A stretch of DNA of 64,000 bases, taken from contig JAGQQG010000013.1 in NCBI GenBank assembly GCA_020426325.1, forward strand, positions 1 to 64,000, read 5' to 3'. Every line of letters begins with the position of its first letter. Position 1 is the first letter of the stretch. This stretch comes from Planctomycetaceae bacterium (lineage in GTDB: Bacteria > Planctomycetota > Planctomycetia > Planctomycetales > Planctomycetaceae). The position numbers and the translations under genes are program-made. The notes under the pieces were generated by a model. The model was not told the origin of the DNA, made no database searches, and worked only from the letters and a program-made list of their open reading frames with translations. Positions 29,566-36,983 of the stretch are shown piece after piece.

Positions 29566-31017
29566 ATGAGTCCGTTGCCTCGGCTGACCAACTTCGGACG
29601 CAATCTGTCCTGGCAGCCGAAGTACTTTGCCCAGCCGTCGTCAGAGCAGGAAGTCCTCGATCTGCTCAATCAATATCGCGGCAGGCAGATTCGGGTGATC
29701 GGTCGGTTGCATGCCTGGAGCGAGGCAGCGAAATGCGATGAGGTCTCGCTCGATCTGCGAAACATGTCCTCGATCGTGCTCCATCACGAGGGGGACGACC
29801 ACTGGGTTGAAGTCGGTGCCGGTTGTCAGATCAAGGACCTAATCCGTGAACTCGACCGGCAAGGGTGGACGCTGCCATCGGTTGGACTGATCATGGATCA
29901 ATGCATTGCCGGAGCCTGTGCGACGGGCACGCATGGCTCGGGGCGACACAGCCTATCGCACTACGTGCAATCGGTCAGGCTGGCGACGTATGACGCGGAG
30001 ACCGGTCAAGCCGTGATCCGCACGATTGACACAGGCAATGAGTTGCGGGCTGTTCGTTGCGCAATCGGATGTCTGGGGGTCATCACATCACTTCGCCTTC
30101 CCATTCGTCCTCAATACACGATCCGCGAGCGAATTCGCTATCGCCAGATCCGCACGCTCGAAGCCGCGTTGGCCGCTGAAGAGGAGTTCCCGCTTCAGCA
30201 GTTCTACCTCTACCCGTGGCTCTGGGAGTACGCCGCTCAACACCGCGAGGAAGACCCGGACAACAAACGCAGCAGCGTCGCAAGGCTCTATCGCCTGTAC
30301 TGGCTGTTGAGTCTGGATCTCTTTCTGCATCTGGAATTCCTGTTTCTCGTGCGCATCTGTCGAGGCTGGGGCATCCGCACGTTGTTTCGATCGATCCTGC
30401 CCAGAACGGTTATTGAGAACTGGGTCGTGTCCGACACGGCGTACAAACAGCTCACCATGCAGCACTCGCTGTTCCGACATATCGAGATCGAGATCTTCGT
30501 CAAGCGGTCTCAACTGCCAGGCATGATGAAGTTCGTCGAACGGTTTCTCAGACTCGGCGGCGGGGAACGAGACGCACTCTCACCAGACTTACGAACCCAA
30601 CTCGAACCGCTCGGCATCCTCGACGAACTGGACTCCTTCTGTGGTCAGTATCAGCACCACTATCCCATCTGTATTCGCAAGATCCTGCCGGACGACACGC
30701 TGATCTCGATGTGCTCCAGCGACGATGAGGCAATCTACGCCGTCAGTTTCATCAGCTACGCCCGAACGAACGACCGGGCCGGCTTCCTGACGATGGCCAA
30801 CCTGTTGGCCCGCACGACAGCAGCACTGTTTAACGCACGACCACACTGGGGCAAGGTCAGCCCGCTTCCACCTGCGATACTCAACGATCTCTATCCTCAT
30901 CTTGATCAGTTTAAGCAGATTGCTGACAAATTCGATCCCAAGGGGGTGTTTCGGAATGATTGGATGCGGGCCGTGTTGTCAGCTGCTGATGCGTCCAGCA
31001 CATTGGAGAAGTCGTGA
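29566..31017 (+). CDS. FAD-linked oxidase of the aldonolactone (D-arabinono-1,4-lactone) oxidase type
   Basis: A 483-residue flavoprotein. The N-terminal FAD-binding (VAO/PCMH) domain has VEVGAGCQIKDLI and GACATGTHGSG; the C-terminal domain has RPHWGK, the aldonolactone-oxidase signature. Enzymes of this type oxidise sugar lactones or alditols with O2 or another acceptor. A hydrophobic stretch at residues 245-270 (LYWLLSLDLFLHLEFLFLV) may touch the membrane. ATG 29566 precedes the conserved TNFGRNLSW; the frame is open further upstream but without domain features. Overlaps the next gene by 4 bases. Confidence 0.85.
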   Translation: MSPLPRLTNFGRNLSWQPKYFAQPSSEQEVLDLLNQYRGRQIRVIGRLHAWSEAAKCDEVSLDLRNMSSIVLHHEGDDHWVEVGAGCQIKDLIRELDRQGWTLPSVGLIMDQCIAGACATGTHGSGRHSLSHYVQSVRLATYDAETGQAVIRTIDTGNELRAVRCAIGCLGVITSLRLPIRPQYTIRERIRYRQIRTLEAALAAEEEFPLQQFYLYPWLWEYAAQHREEDPDNKRSSVARLYRLYWLLSLDLFLHLEFLFLVRICRGWGIRTLFRSILPRTVIENWVVSDTAYKQLTMQHSLFRHIEIEIFVKRSQLPGMMKFVERFLRLGGGERDALSPDLRTQLEPLGILDELDSFCGQYQHHYPICIRKILPDDTLISMCSSDDEAIYAVSFISYARTNDRAGFLTMANLLARTTAALFNARPHWGKVSPLPPAILNDLYPHLDQFKQIADKFDPKGVFRNDWMRAVLSAADASSTLEKS

Positions 31018-31694
31018 GAATGGGCCAATCGCTCGCGTCATCACGACTATGGATCGTGGCTTTGGTCTTGCTGACGTATCTCGCAGTCGCAAGTGCTGTC
31101 CTGCTGCCTTATGCGGATGTGAAAGGGTGGACCTATCCGTTTCTGATGGCCGCCTCGACTGGCTTTCTGGCACTGGGGCTGCTCACGAAACCGTGGCAAA
31201 CGACGAGTGACCGATGGATGTTCAGCGGACTCATGTTCTGCTGGCTGGGTGACTTCTTCGGGCCGTCCAACTTCGCGCTCGGAGCGGGGCTGTTCCTGCT
31301 CGCTCACGTGTTGTTCGTAATCGCCTTCATCATGAGCGGGTTGAACCGACGGAACACGCTGTGGGCAACACTGCTCACGCTCCCGAGTCTGGGCATCCTC
31401 GCATGGCTGTTGCCTCAAGTTGAAGAGTCAATGCGTGTGCTTGTGATTGCATACACATTGGTCATCACCGTGATGGTCATCACTGCAGCGGGTACCCGGC
31501 GCCTGGTGTTCGTCGGGGCGGTGATCTTTTACATCTCTGACATCTTCGTTGCCCGCTGGCGGTTCGTGGACCACGATCCTATCAACGCGTTGATCTGTTA
31601 CCCGCTGTACTACACCGCCTGCCTGATCCTCGCTTATTCGTTGTTCCAGTCCAACGCGACAGCGACCAGCGAAAAAAATCCGGAATTGGCGTGA
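31014..31694 (+). CDS. lysoplasmalogenase-like membrane protein (YhhN family)
   Basis: A 226-residue protein with about eight hydrophobic segments and little else, as in the YhhN/TMEM86 family. Its conserved acidic pattern shows as FCWLGDFFG and FYISDIFVARWRF. TMEM86B cleaves the vinyl ether of lysoplasmalogens; activity of bacterial members is largely untested. Start GTG 31014 gives GTGA overlap with the previous stop, so the two are translationally coupled, pairing a lactone oxidase with a lipid enzyme. Confidence 0.82.
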   Translation: MRMGQSLASSRLWIVALVLLTYLAVASAVLLPYADVKGWTYPFLMAASTGFLALGLLTKPWQTTSDRWMFSGLMFCWLGDFFGPSNFALGAGLFLLAHVLFVIAFIMSGLNRRNTLWATLLTLPSLGILAWLLPQVEESMRVLVIAYTLVITVMVITAAGTRRLVFVGAVIFYISDIFVARWRFVDHDPINALICYPLYYTACLILAYSLFQSNATATSEKNPELA

Positions 31695-31777
31695 ACCATT
31701 CGAAGACAGGCTGCGTCTGAGCGTTTGCACTGGGACACGGCTTCAACAGGATGCCGCATCACACACAAGAGAATTCC

Positions 31778-31897
31778 ATGTCATACCAATCAACCAACCA
31801 GAGCACTGCCGGCAGAATCGCCAACGAATCTGCTGAGCAGATTCAATGCTTGCCCTGCCCCGGGAAATCGAATTCCACGGGTCCGGGGAGGTTGTGA
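31778..31897 (+). CDS. possible small protein of 39 residues
   Basis: ATG 31778 has AAGAGAA 4-5 bases upstream and opens a 39-residue frame with a CLPCPG segment, ending at TGA 31897. An intrinsic terminator follows 33 bases later. No family recognised. It may instead be the 3' part of the transcript of the preceding gene, or chance. Confidence 0.28.
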   Translation: MSYQSTNQSTAGRIANESAEQIQCLPCPGKSNSTGPGRL

Positions 31898-31929
31898 CAT
31901 CAGGGAACCATGCAAGACATGCTCCACAG

Positions 31930-31957
31930 CCCGATGTCACCCGACATCGGGTTTTTT
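31930..31957 (+). terminator. intrinsic terminator upstream of the tRNA array
   Basis: CCCGATGTC (31930-31938) pairs with GACATCGGG (31943-31951), loop ACCC, followed by TTTTTT at 31952-31957. It separates the preceding transcript from the tRNA array that starts 19 bases later. Confidence 0.9.
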
Positions 31958-31976
31958 CGTGGACAGAGATCAACAC

Positions 31977-32048
31977 GGCTCGTTCGTCTATCGGAAAGGA
32001 CACGGCCCTTTCAAGGCCGAAAGAGGGGTTCGAATCCCCTACGAGTCA
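31977..32048 (+). tRNA. tRNA-Glu (UUC)
   Basis: 72 bases. Acceptor GGCTCGT/ACGAGTC (one G-U), D stem GTCT/GGAC, anticodon stem CGGCC/GGCCG with loop CTTTCAA (anticodon TTC), T arm AGGGG-TTCGAAT-CCCCT, discriminator A. No encoded CCA. First gene of the array. Confidence 0.93.
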
Positions 32049-32052
32049 CTGT

Positions 32053-32140
32053 GAGTTGAGAGTCCAGTGTCCAGAGTTGAGAGTGCCTGAATTGCGAGCC
32101 GACTTGCATCAAGGGCACTCTCAACCATCGACCCTCAACC
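32053..32140 (+). repeat. inverted-repeat spacer between tRNA-Glu and tRNA-Ile
   Basis: GTTGAGAGTGCC (32076-32087) is perfectly inverted at 32114-32125, and the flanks extend it imperfectly to about 35 bp. The left arm shares its GAGTTGAGAG...GTCCAGAG pattern with the spacers at 32446 and 32943. Confidence 0.75.
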
Positions 32141-32146
32141 CAACAC

Positions 32147-32219
32147 AGCCTGGTCGTTCAACGGTCAAGGACGCCGCTCTGATAAGGCGGAAACGAAGGT
32201 TCGACTCCTTCCCGAGCTA
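32147..32219 (+). tRNA. tRNA-Ile (GAU), irregular acceptor
   Basis: 73 bases. Anticodon stem CCGCT/GGCGG with loop CTGATAA (anticodon GAT); T arm GAAGG-TTCGACT-CCTTC. The acceptor AGCCTGG/CCGAGCT has one C-A mismatch and one T-G wobble. Discriminator A, no CCA. A 7-bp palindrome TGCGGCA-AC-TGCCGCA follows at 32225-32240. The irregular acceptor makes it unlike the usual rRNA-operon tRNA-Ile. Confidence 0.82.
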
Positions 32220-32369
32220 CTGCGTGCGGCAACTGCCGCATTGTGCCGTGGGAGAGCGAGAGAGCATCGGGAAGTCGCTCCGGCGAGTTCGATTAGAGGA
32301 CAGAGAAAAGAGAGGGTGAAGTCAAATGGCAACGTTGCATCGATTCAAACACACACCGCGACAGATTAC

Positions 32370-32441
32370 GGGGTCGTGGTGTAACGGCAGCACAGCAGGC
32401 TTTTAACCTGCACAGTGGGGGTTCGAATCCCTCCGGCCTCA
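32370..32441 (+). tRNA. tRNA-Lys (UUU)
   Basis: 72 bases. Acceptor GGGGTCG/CGGCCTC with two wobbles, D stem GTGT/GCAC, anticodon stem GCAGG/CCTGC with loop CTTTTAA (anticodon TTT), T arm GGGGG-TTCGAAT-CCCTC, discriminator A. No CCA. Confidence 0.92.
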
Positions 32442-32445
32442 CTTT

Positions 32446-32525
32446 GAGTTAAGAGATGAGTGTCCAGAGTTGAGAGTGCCTGCGATTGACAGTTCGCTCA
32501 ACTCTCATCACTTGACTCTCAACTC
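32446..32525 (+). repeat. inverted-repeat spacer between tRNA-Lys and tRNA-Thr
   Basis: Bases 32446-32476 and 32496-32525 form an imperfect inverted repeat of about 30 bp (GAGTTAAGAG... against ...CTCTCAACTC). The left arm ends GTCCAGAGTTGAGAGTGCC, identical to the same stretch of the spacer at 32053. Confidence 0.72.
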
Positions 32526-32529
32526 GAAC

Positions 32530-32601
32530 GCACTGGTGGTCCAGCGGCGACGACTCCGCTCTCGTAAAGCGGCAACGTGGGTTCGACTCCCACCCGGTGC
32601 C
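32530..32601 (+). tRNA. tRNA-Thr (CGU), unusual discriminator C
   Basis: 72 bases. Acceptor GCACTGG/CCGGTGC with one wobble, anticodon stem CCGCT/AGCGG with loop CTCGTAA (anticodon CGT), T arm GTGGG-TTCGACT-CCCAC. The D stem has only three pairs. Position 73 is C, unusual for tRNA-Thr. No CCA. Confidence 0.85.
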
Positions 32602-32612
32602 TCCGAAATGGG

Positions 32613-32665
32613 GAATCGAGAATGGTAAATAGGGAATCCTGACAACTGTTCCCCATTCTCGATTC
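32613..32665 (+). repeat. inverted-repeat spacer between tRNA-Thr and tRNA-Gly
   Basis: GAATCGAGAATGG (32613-32625) is perfectly inverted at 32653-32665 as CCATTCTCGATTC, 13 bp, with further AT-rich similarity around it. Sequence differs from the GAGTTGAGAG family. Confidence 0.78.
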
Positions 32666-32685
32666 ACAATTCTCCATTCAAAACC

Positions 32686-32756
32686 GTGCCCATGATGTAA
32701 TGGCAGCCTATCGCCTTGCCATGGCGAAAGTGCGGGTTCAACTCCCGCTGGGTACC
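32686..32756 (+). tRNA. tRNA-Gly (GCC), irregular
   Basis: 71 bases. Acceptor GTGCCCA/TGGGTAC with one wobble, anticodon stem TCGCC/GGCGA with loop TTGCCAT (anticodon GCC), T arm GCGGG-TTCAACT-CCCGC. The D stem ATGT/GCCT has a mismatch and a wobble, and position 73 is C where bacterial tRNA-Gly normally has T. No CCA. Confidence 0.82.
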
Positions 32757-32851
32757 TTGGTCAGTTGATGAGTTGACTGGATGATCAGATGAATAGCAGG
32801 ACGTTGTGACATTACTTTGGCTCATCCTGATCAACTACTCGTCTATTCATC
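32757..32851 (+). repeat. inverted-repeat spacer between tRNA-Gly and tRNA-Asn
   Basis: GATGAATAG (32788-32796) is inverted at 32843-32851, with looser pairing around it. Its first 16 bases, TTGGTCAGTTGATGAG, recur exactly at 63578-63593, so it belongs to a dispersed repeat. Confidence 0.68.
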
Positions 32852-32864
32852 CAATCCACCAATG

Positions 32865-32936
32865 TGCGGTGTGGCCCAATGGTAAGGCGCCTCCCTGTTA
32901 AGGAGACGATTGCAGGTTCGAATCCTGCCACCGCAG
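32865..32936 (+). tRNA. tRNA-Asn (GUU)
   Basis: 72 bases. Acceptor TGCGGTG/CACCGCA is fully paired, anticodon stem CCTCC/GGAGA with one C-A mismatch and loop CTGTTAA (anticodon GTT), T arm GCAGG-TTCGAAT-CCTGC, discriminator G as expected for Asn. No CCA. Confidence 0.92.
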
Positions 32937-32942
32937 CTTTTC

Positions 32943-33008
32943 GGTTGAGAGTTGAGTGTTCAGAGTTGAGAGCCGCGTCACGCGAAGTGTGACGTATCAC
33001 TCTCAACC
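32943..33008 (+). repeat. inverted-repeat spacer between tRNA-Asn and tRNA-Ser
   Basis: GGTTGAGAGT (32943-32952) is perfectly inverted at 32999-33008, with an inner CGTCA/TGACG hairpin. The left arm is related to the spacers at 32053 and 32446. Confidence 0.75.
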
Positions 33009-33013
33009 CTCAC

Positions 33014-33099
33014 GGAAGTCATCCGGCCGGATGAGGGGCCTGTCTCGAAAACAGGTGGTGAGTCACACTCACATGTGGGTTCGAGTCCCACGGCTTCCG
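33014..33099 (+). tRNA. tRNA-Ser (CGA)
   Basis: 86 bases with the long variable arm of tRNA-Ser. Acceptor GGAAGTC/GGCTTCC, anticodon stem CCTGT/ACAGG with loop CTCGAAA (anticodon CGA), T arm GTGGG-TTCGAGT-CCCAC, discriminator G. No CCA. Confidence 0.93.
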
Positions 33100-33119
33100 C
33101 TGAATCGGGTCTGGGGGTC

Positions 33120-33175
33120 TCGGCGTTCGGGTGTCGAAAGTAGTTCGCACTCCATCCCCGACACCCGAACGCCGA
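33120..33175 (+). repeat. 17-bp perfect inverted repeat after tRNA-Ser
   Basis: TCGGCGTTCGGGTGTCG (33120-33136) is inverted at 33159-33175 as CGACACCCGAACGCCGA, loop of 22 bases. It is the longest perfect arm among the tRNA spacers and its sequence is unrelated to the others. Confidence 0.85.
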
Positions 33176-33192
33176 ATCCCGATCGCCGATAC

Positions 33193-33245
33193 TGCGGGGT
33201 AGTTTCTACTCATACAAATCCGCGGCTTTGAACCGCGAGGTCTAG
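33193..33245 (+). pseudogene. 5' half of a tRNA-Gln-like gene
   Basis: TGCGGGG could be a 5' acceptor strand, GTTT/AAAT a D stem, and CGCGG-CTTTGAA-CCGCG a perfect anticodon arm with anticodon TTG (Gln). After it the T arm and the 3' acceptor strand CCCCGCA are missing, so it looks like a truncated tRNA copy. Confidence 0.5.
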
Positions 33246-33322
33246 ATTGGCTTTGACATTCAGGTTCAAAGGCAAAGGATCTTTCCATGAGCAGACCTCC
33301 GCTCCTCATAATGAGGAACTGA

Positions 33323-36300
33323 TCAGGACATTGTCATCAGCAGGTCGCCGGATTCGACTTGGGTGCCAGTGTGGATGTGGATGTCGGCGATCGTGCCGTC
33401 GCGTTCGGCGGCGATGATGGTCTGCATTTTCATGGCTTCGAGCATGAGTAGTTTCTGTCCCTTGGCGACGGCGTCTCCTGCCTGGACAGCGATGTTGACG
33501 ACCATGCCGGGCATGCTGGCAGCGATGTGTTTAGGGTCGTCTGGGTTGGCTTTGGGGCGACGCGGGGCATCCGGCTCCAGGGAGCGGTCGAGCACCGTCA
33601 CTTCTCTTGGCTGACCGTTCAGTTCGAAGAACACAGTGCGACGACCGTCTTCATGAGGTTCGCTGACCGTCTGCAATCGGATGATCAACGTTTTGCCGGG
33701 TTCAATATCAACTGCGATCTCCTCGCCCGATTCCAGTCCGTAGAGAAACGCCGGGGTTGGCAGGACGCTGACATCGCCGAACGTCTGCTGTTCGGTGGCG
33801 AACTCTTCGAAGACTTTCGGATACAGGAGGTGAGACACGACTTCCCGTTGCGATGGCTCGTATCCGAGTTTCTTCTCAAGCGTGGTTTTCGACTGCTGCA
33901 GATCCGCAGGAGGCAGGTTGGCCCCGGGACGTCCTTCCACGGGGGACTCTCCGCGGAGGATTCGCTTTTGGACGTCCTCTGGAAAGCCGCCAACGGTTTG
34001 TCCCATGCGTCCGCTCACGAGGTCGACGACCGACTGCGGAAACGCCAACTCTCGCGTGGAGGAGATGACATCTTCAGCGGTCATCTCGTTGGAGATGAGG
34101 AACAGAGCGAGATCGCCGACAGCCTTCGATGTCGGAGTCACCTTGACGATGTCCCCCAACAGACGATTGACGTCGGCATAAACGCGACAGACTTCCCCCC
34201 AGCGGTCGGCCAGCCCGAGAGCCCGGGCCTGATGGTAGAGGTTCGTGTACTGGCCACCCGGCATCTCGTGCTGGTAGAGGTCGCTCCCCGCGGGGAGGAC
34301 AGGACTCTCGAAGGGTGTATAGAACTCGCGAACTGCCCGCCAATACTCCGAGATCTCATCCAGGCTCTCCGCGTCGAGACCGGTCTCTCTGTCTGTGAAC
34401 TTCATGGCTTCGACGAGTGTGTTGAGGTTGGGCTGTGAAGTTCCGCCGGAGAGCGGAGCGAGGGCCGCATCGACGATACTGACTCCTGCTTCGGCAGCCT
34501 TGATCAATGAAGCGGACTGAACTCCTCCTGTGTCATGCGTATGAAAGTGGACGGGGATGCCGATCTCCTGCCTCAGGGTCTTGATCAGTAACTGCGCTGC
34601 ATACGGTTTGCACAGTCCCGCCATATCCTTGATGGCGAGAATGTGCGCTCCCATCCTCTCCAGTTCCTTCGCCATGTCGACATAGTATTGCAGGTTATAC
34701 TTCGATCGTTTGGGATCGAGAATGTCGCCCGTGTAACAGATGGCAGCCTCGCAGATGGCTCCGGTCTCGATGACAGCCTCCATCGCCACCTGCATGTTCT
34801 CAACCCAGTTCAAGGCGTCGAACACACGGAACACGTCGATGCCGGCCGAAGCTGCCTCCTTGACGAACTCCTGCACGACGTTGTCGGGATAGTTGGTATA
34901 GCCGACGGCATTCGACGCTCGTAGCAACATTTGAAAGAGGATATTCGGGACGCGTTCACGCATCTCAGTGAGGCGTTGCCAGGGGCACTCCTTGAGAAAA
35001 CGCATGGAGGTGTCGAAGGTCGCGCCTCCCCACATCTCCAGGGAGAACAACTGCGGACATCGGCGTGCATAGACATCTGCAATGTGCAGCATGTCGTAAG
35101 TTCTCAGCCTTGTGGCCAGCAGCGATTGATGTGCGTCGCGGAATGTCGTATCGGTCACGAGCAATGGCTGCTGTTCAAGCAGCCACTCCGAGAGGCCTTC
35201 CGCCCCCAACGCTTGCAGCCGTTGACGCATGCCGTCCGGAATCGCTTTGGCATCATTGATCTGCGGAGTTGGCGCCGGGTTGCGTCGCAGGGCTCGCGGG
35301 TGATCTTGAACTAAGGAGTTTCCATTGACGATCGTCTCAGCCAGATAGGTGAGGAGCTTGGTTGCCCGGTCTCGGCGGTGCGGGAAGTCGAACAACTCCG
35401 GCGTCTCGTCGATGAAGTTCGTCGTGCAATTCCCTTCCATCAGTGTGGGATGCATGACGAGCTTGATCAGGAACGGGATGTTCGTCTTGACTCCACGAAT
35501 CCGGAACTCCTGCAGGCAGCGTTCGATGCGGCGCGCAGCATCAGGGAATCGTCTTGCCCAGGCTGTGACCTTCACAAGCAGTGAGTCGTAGAACGGATGC
35601 ACCACAGCGCCAGAAAACGCAGAACCCGCATCGAGCCGGATCCCCATCCCGCTGGCAGAGCGGTAATGCGTGATGCGTCCGTAGTCCGGCATGAAATGAT
35701 TCGATGCGTCCTCGGTCGTCACCCGGCACTGAATGGCGAATCCGTGGGTCGAGATTGCGGCCTGGGACGGCAACCCGATCGCTGGATCGTCGAGGGGCGC
35801 TCCCTGCGCCACGAGGATTTGGGATTTGACGATGTCGACCCCTGTGACCTGTTCGGTCACCGTGTGCTCGACCTGAATTCGCGGGTTGACTTCGATGAAG
35901 AAGTAGTCATTCGTGTCAGCATCAACGAGGAACTCAACCGTACCGGCGTTTTCGTAGCTGACTTCACGGCCAATCGAGACGGCCGCATTGCAGAGCGCAT
36001 CGCGGACGTCCGCACGGAGGTTGGGAGCGGGAGCGATTTCGACGACCTTCTGATGCCGTCGCTGGACGGAGCAGTCGCGTTCGAAAAGATGGACCAGATG
36101 ACCGTGTTTATCACCGAGCAGTTGCACTTCGATGTGACGCGCCCGTTCGATGAATCGTTCAACGAAGATGTCCGGACTTCCGAAGGCCGTGAGGGACTCA
36201 CGGCGTGCCTGTTCGTAGGCCTGCTCGAACGCGGCAGCATCTCGAACGACGCGCATCCCCCGTCCACCGCCCCCATGAGCTGCCTTGAGGATCACCGGGA

Positions 36301-36766
36301 AGCCAACCTGCTCAGCTAACTTTAATCCCTGCTCTGCATCGACAATGGCACCTCCGCTTCCGCCAAGGACGGGAACGCCCGCCTTCTCTGCCGTCTTGCG
36401 TGCAGAAATCTTGTCGCCTAACTGCTGCAATGTCTCGACTTGCGGACCGACGAAGATGATGCCTGCATCAGCGCACGCCTGGGCAAACCGCGGATTTTCT
36501 GAGAGGAATCCATATCCGGGATGGATCGCATCGATGTCTTGTGATTTCGCCAGTTTGATGATGGCGTCAATGTCCAAGTACGCTTGGATTGGTTCGCCAC
36601 GCTTGCCGATCTCATAGGCCTCGTCGGCCTTGAAGCGATGCAGAGCATAGCGGTCTTCGTGCGAATAGATCGCAACGGTGCGAATGCCCAACTCATGAGC
36701 ACTCCGAAAAATGCGAATGGCGATCTCACTGCGATTTGCAGCCAGAAGTCGTTTGATGTCAGTCAT
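33323..36766 (-). CDS. pyc: pyruvate carboxylase
   Basis: An 1147-residue single-chain enzyme, the usual length, that makes oxaloacetate from pyruvate, bicarbonate and ATP. Biotin carboxylase domain first (LAANRSEIAIRIFRSA, HGGGGRGMRVV, FIEVNPRIQVEHTVTE), then the carboxyltransferase TIM barrel (TDTTFRDAHQSLLATR, FHTHDTGG, SGGTSQPNL), the PC/OADA domain, and a biotinyl domain ending with the biotin site EAMKMQ. All key motifs are intact. ATG 36766 has GAGAAG 10 bases upstream. It is transcribed toward the tRNA array and is divergent from the regulator-purEK unit. Confidence 0.97.
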   Translation of the reverse strand: MTDIKRLLAANRSEIAIRIFRSAHELGIRTVAIYSHEDRYALHRFKADEAYEIGKRGEPIQAYLDIDAIIKLAKSQDIDAIHPGYGFLSENPRFAQACADAGIIFVGPQVETLQQLGDKISARKTAEKAGVPVLGGSGGAIVDAEQGLKLAEQVGFPVILKAAHGGGGRGMRVVRDAAAFEQAYEQARRESLTAFGSPDIFVERFIERARHIEVQLLGDKHGHLVHLFERDCSVQRRHQKVVEIAPAPNLRADVRDALCNAAVSIGREVSYENAGTVEFLVDADTNDYFFIEVNPRIQVEHTVTEQVTGVDIVKSQILVAQGAPLDDPAIGLPSQAAISTHGFAIQCRVTTEDASNHFMPDYGRITHYRSASGMGIRLDAGSAFSGAVVHPFYDSLLVKVTAWARRFPDAARRIERCLQEFRIRGVKTNIPFLIKLVMHPTLMEGNCTTNFIDETPELFDFPHRRDRATKLLTYLAETIVNGNSLVQDHPRALRRNPAPTPQINDAKAIPDGMRQRLQALGAEGLSEWLLEQQPLLVTDTTFRDAHQSLLATRLRTYDMLHIADVYARRCPQLFSLEMWGGATFDTSMRFLKECPWQRLTEMRERVPNILFQMLLRASNAVGYTNYPDNVVQEFVKEAASAGIDVFRVFDALNWVENMQVAMEAVIETGAICEAAICYTGDILDPKRSKYNLQYYVDMAKELERMGAHILAIKDMAGLCKPYAAQLLIKTLRQEIGIPVHFHTHDTGGVQSASLIKAAEAGVSIVDAALAPLSGGTSQPNLNTLVEAMKFTDRETGLDAESLDEISEYWRAVREFYTPFESPVLPAGSDLYQHEMPGGQYTNLYHQARALGLADRWGEVCRVYADVNRLLGDIVKVTPTSKAVGDLALFLISNEMTAEDVISSTRELAFPQSVVDLVSGRMGQTVGGFPEDVQKRILRGESPVEGRPGANLPPADLQQSKTTLEKKLGYEPSQREVVSHLLYPKVFEEFATEQQTFGDVSVLPTPAFLYGLESGEEIAVDIEPGKTLIIRLQTVSEPHEDGRRTVFFELNGQPREVTVLDRSLEPDAPRRPKANPDDPKHIAASMPGMVVNIAVQAGDAVAKGQKLLMLEAMKMQTIIAAERDGTIADIHIHTGTQVESGDLLMTMS

Positions 36767-36955
36767 CGTCGTTGTTCTTCTCTAGGAGCCTGCACGCTGA
36801 AAAGCGTCGCGCCACGTCCAATTTCGTTCACTCACCGAAGATGCAAATCATACATGAAATGAAGATTCGCTCGTATTCATTTGAATCCCTTGTGCCGCTA
36901 TAACCCGCTGGCTCTCAATGTTGAGGTGATTATCGGAATTCCTGTTGATCAAGAG

Positions 36956-36983
36956 TTGCGACGCCGATAACATGAAATATAAT
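36956..36983 (+). promoter_or_regulatory. candidate promoter of the regulator-purEK unit
   Basis: TTGCGA (36956-36961, 4/6) and a perfect TATAAT (36978-36983) spaced by 16 bases. Transcription would start near 36990, giving a leader of about 110 bases before ATG 37099. Confidence 0.55.

Noticed and set aside
31710-31960. possible SRP or other structured RNA upstream of tRNA-Glu
   Set aside because: GTCCGGGG resembles part of the SRP RNA core, but the following GGAAGGAAGCAGCC-like motif and a long hairpin are missing.
32053-33175. CRISPR array
   Set aside because: The repeats between the tRNAs differ in sequence and length and are inverted within each spacer, not direct and evenly spaced; no cas genes lie nearby.
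33527-34438. 303-residue open frame on the plus strand
   Set aside because: Antisense to the pyruvate carboxylase gene, which has all family motifs.
35597-36319. 240-residue open frame on the plus strand
   Set aside because: Antisense shadow of the biotin carboxylase part of pyc.
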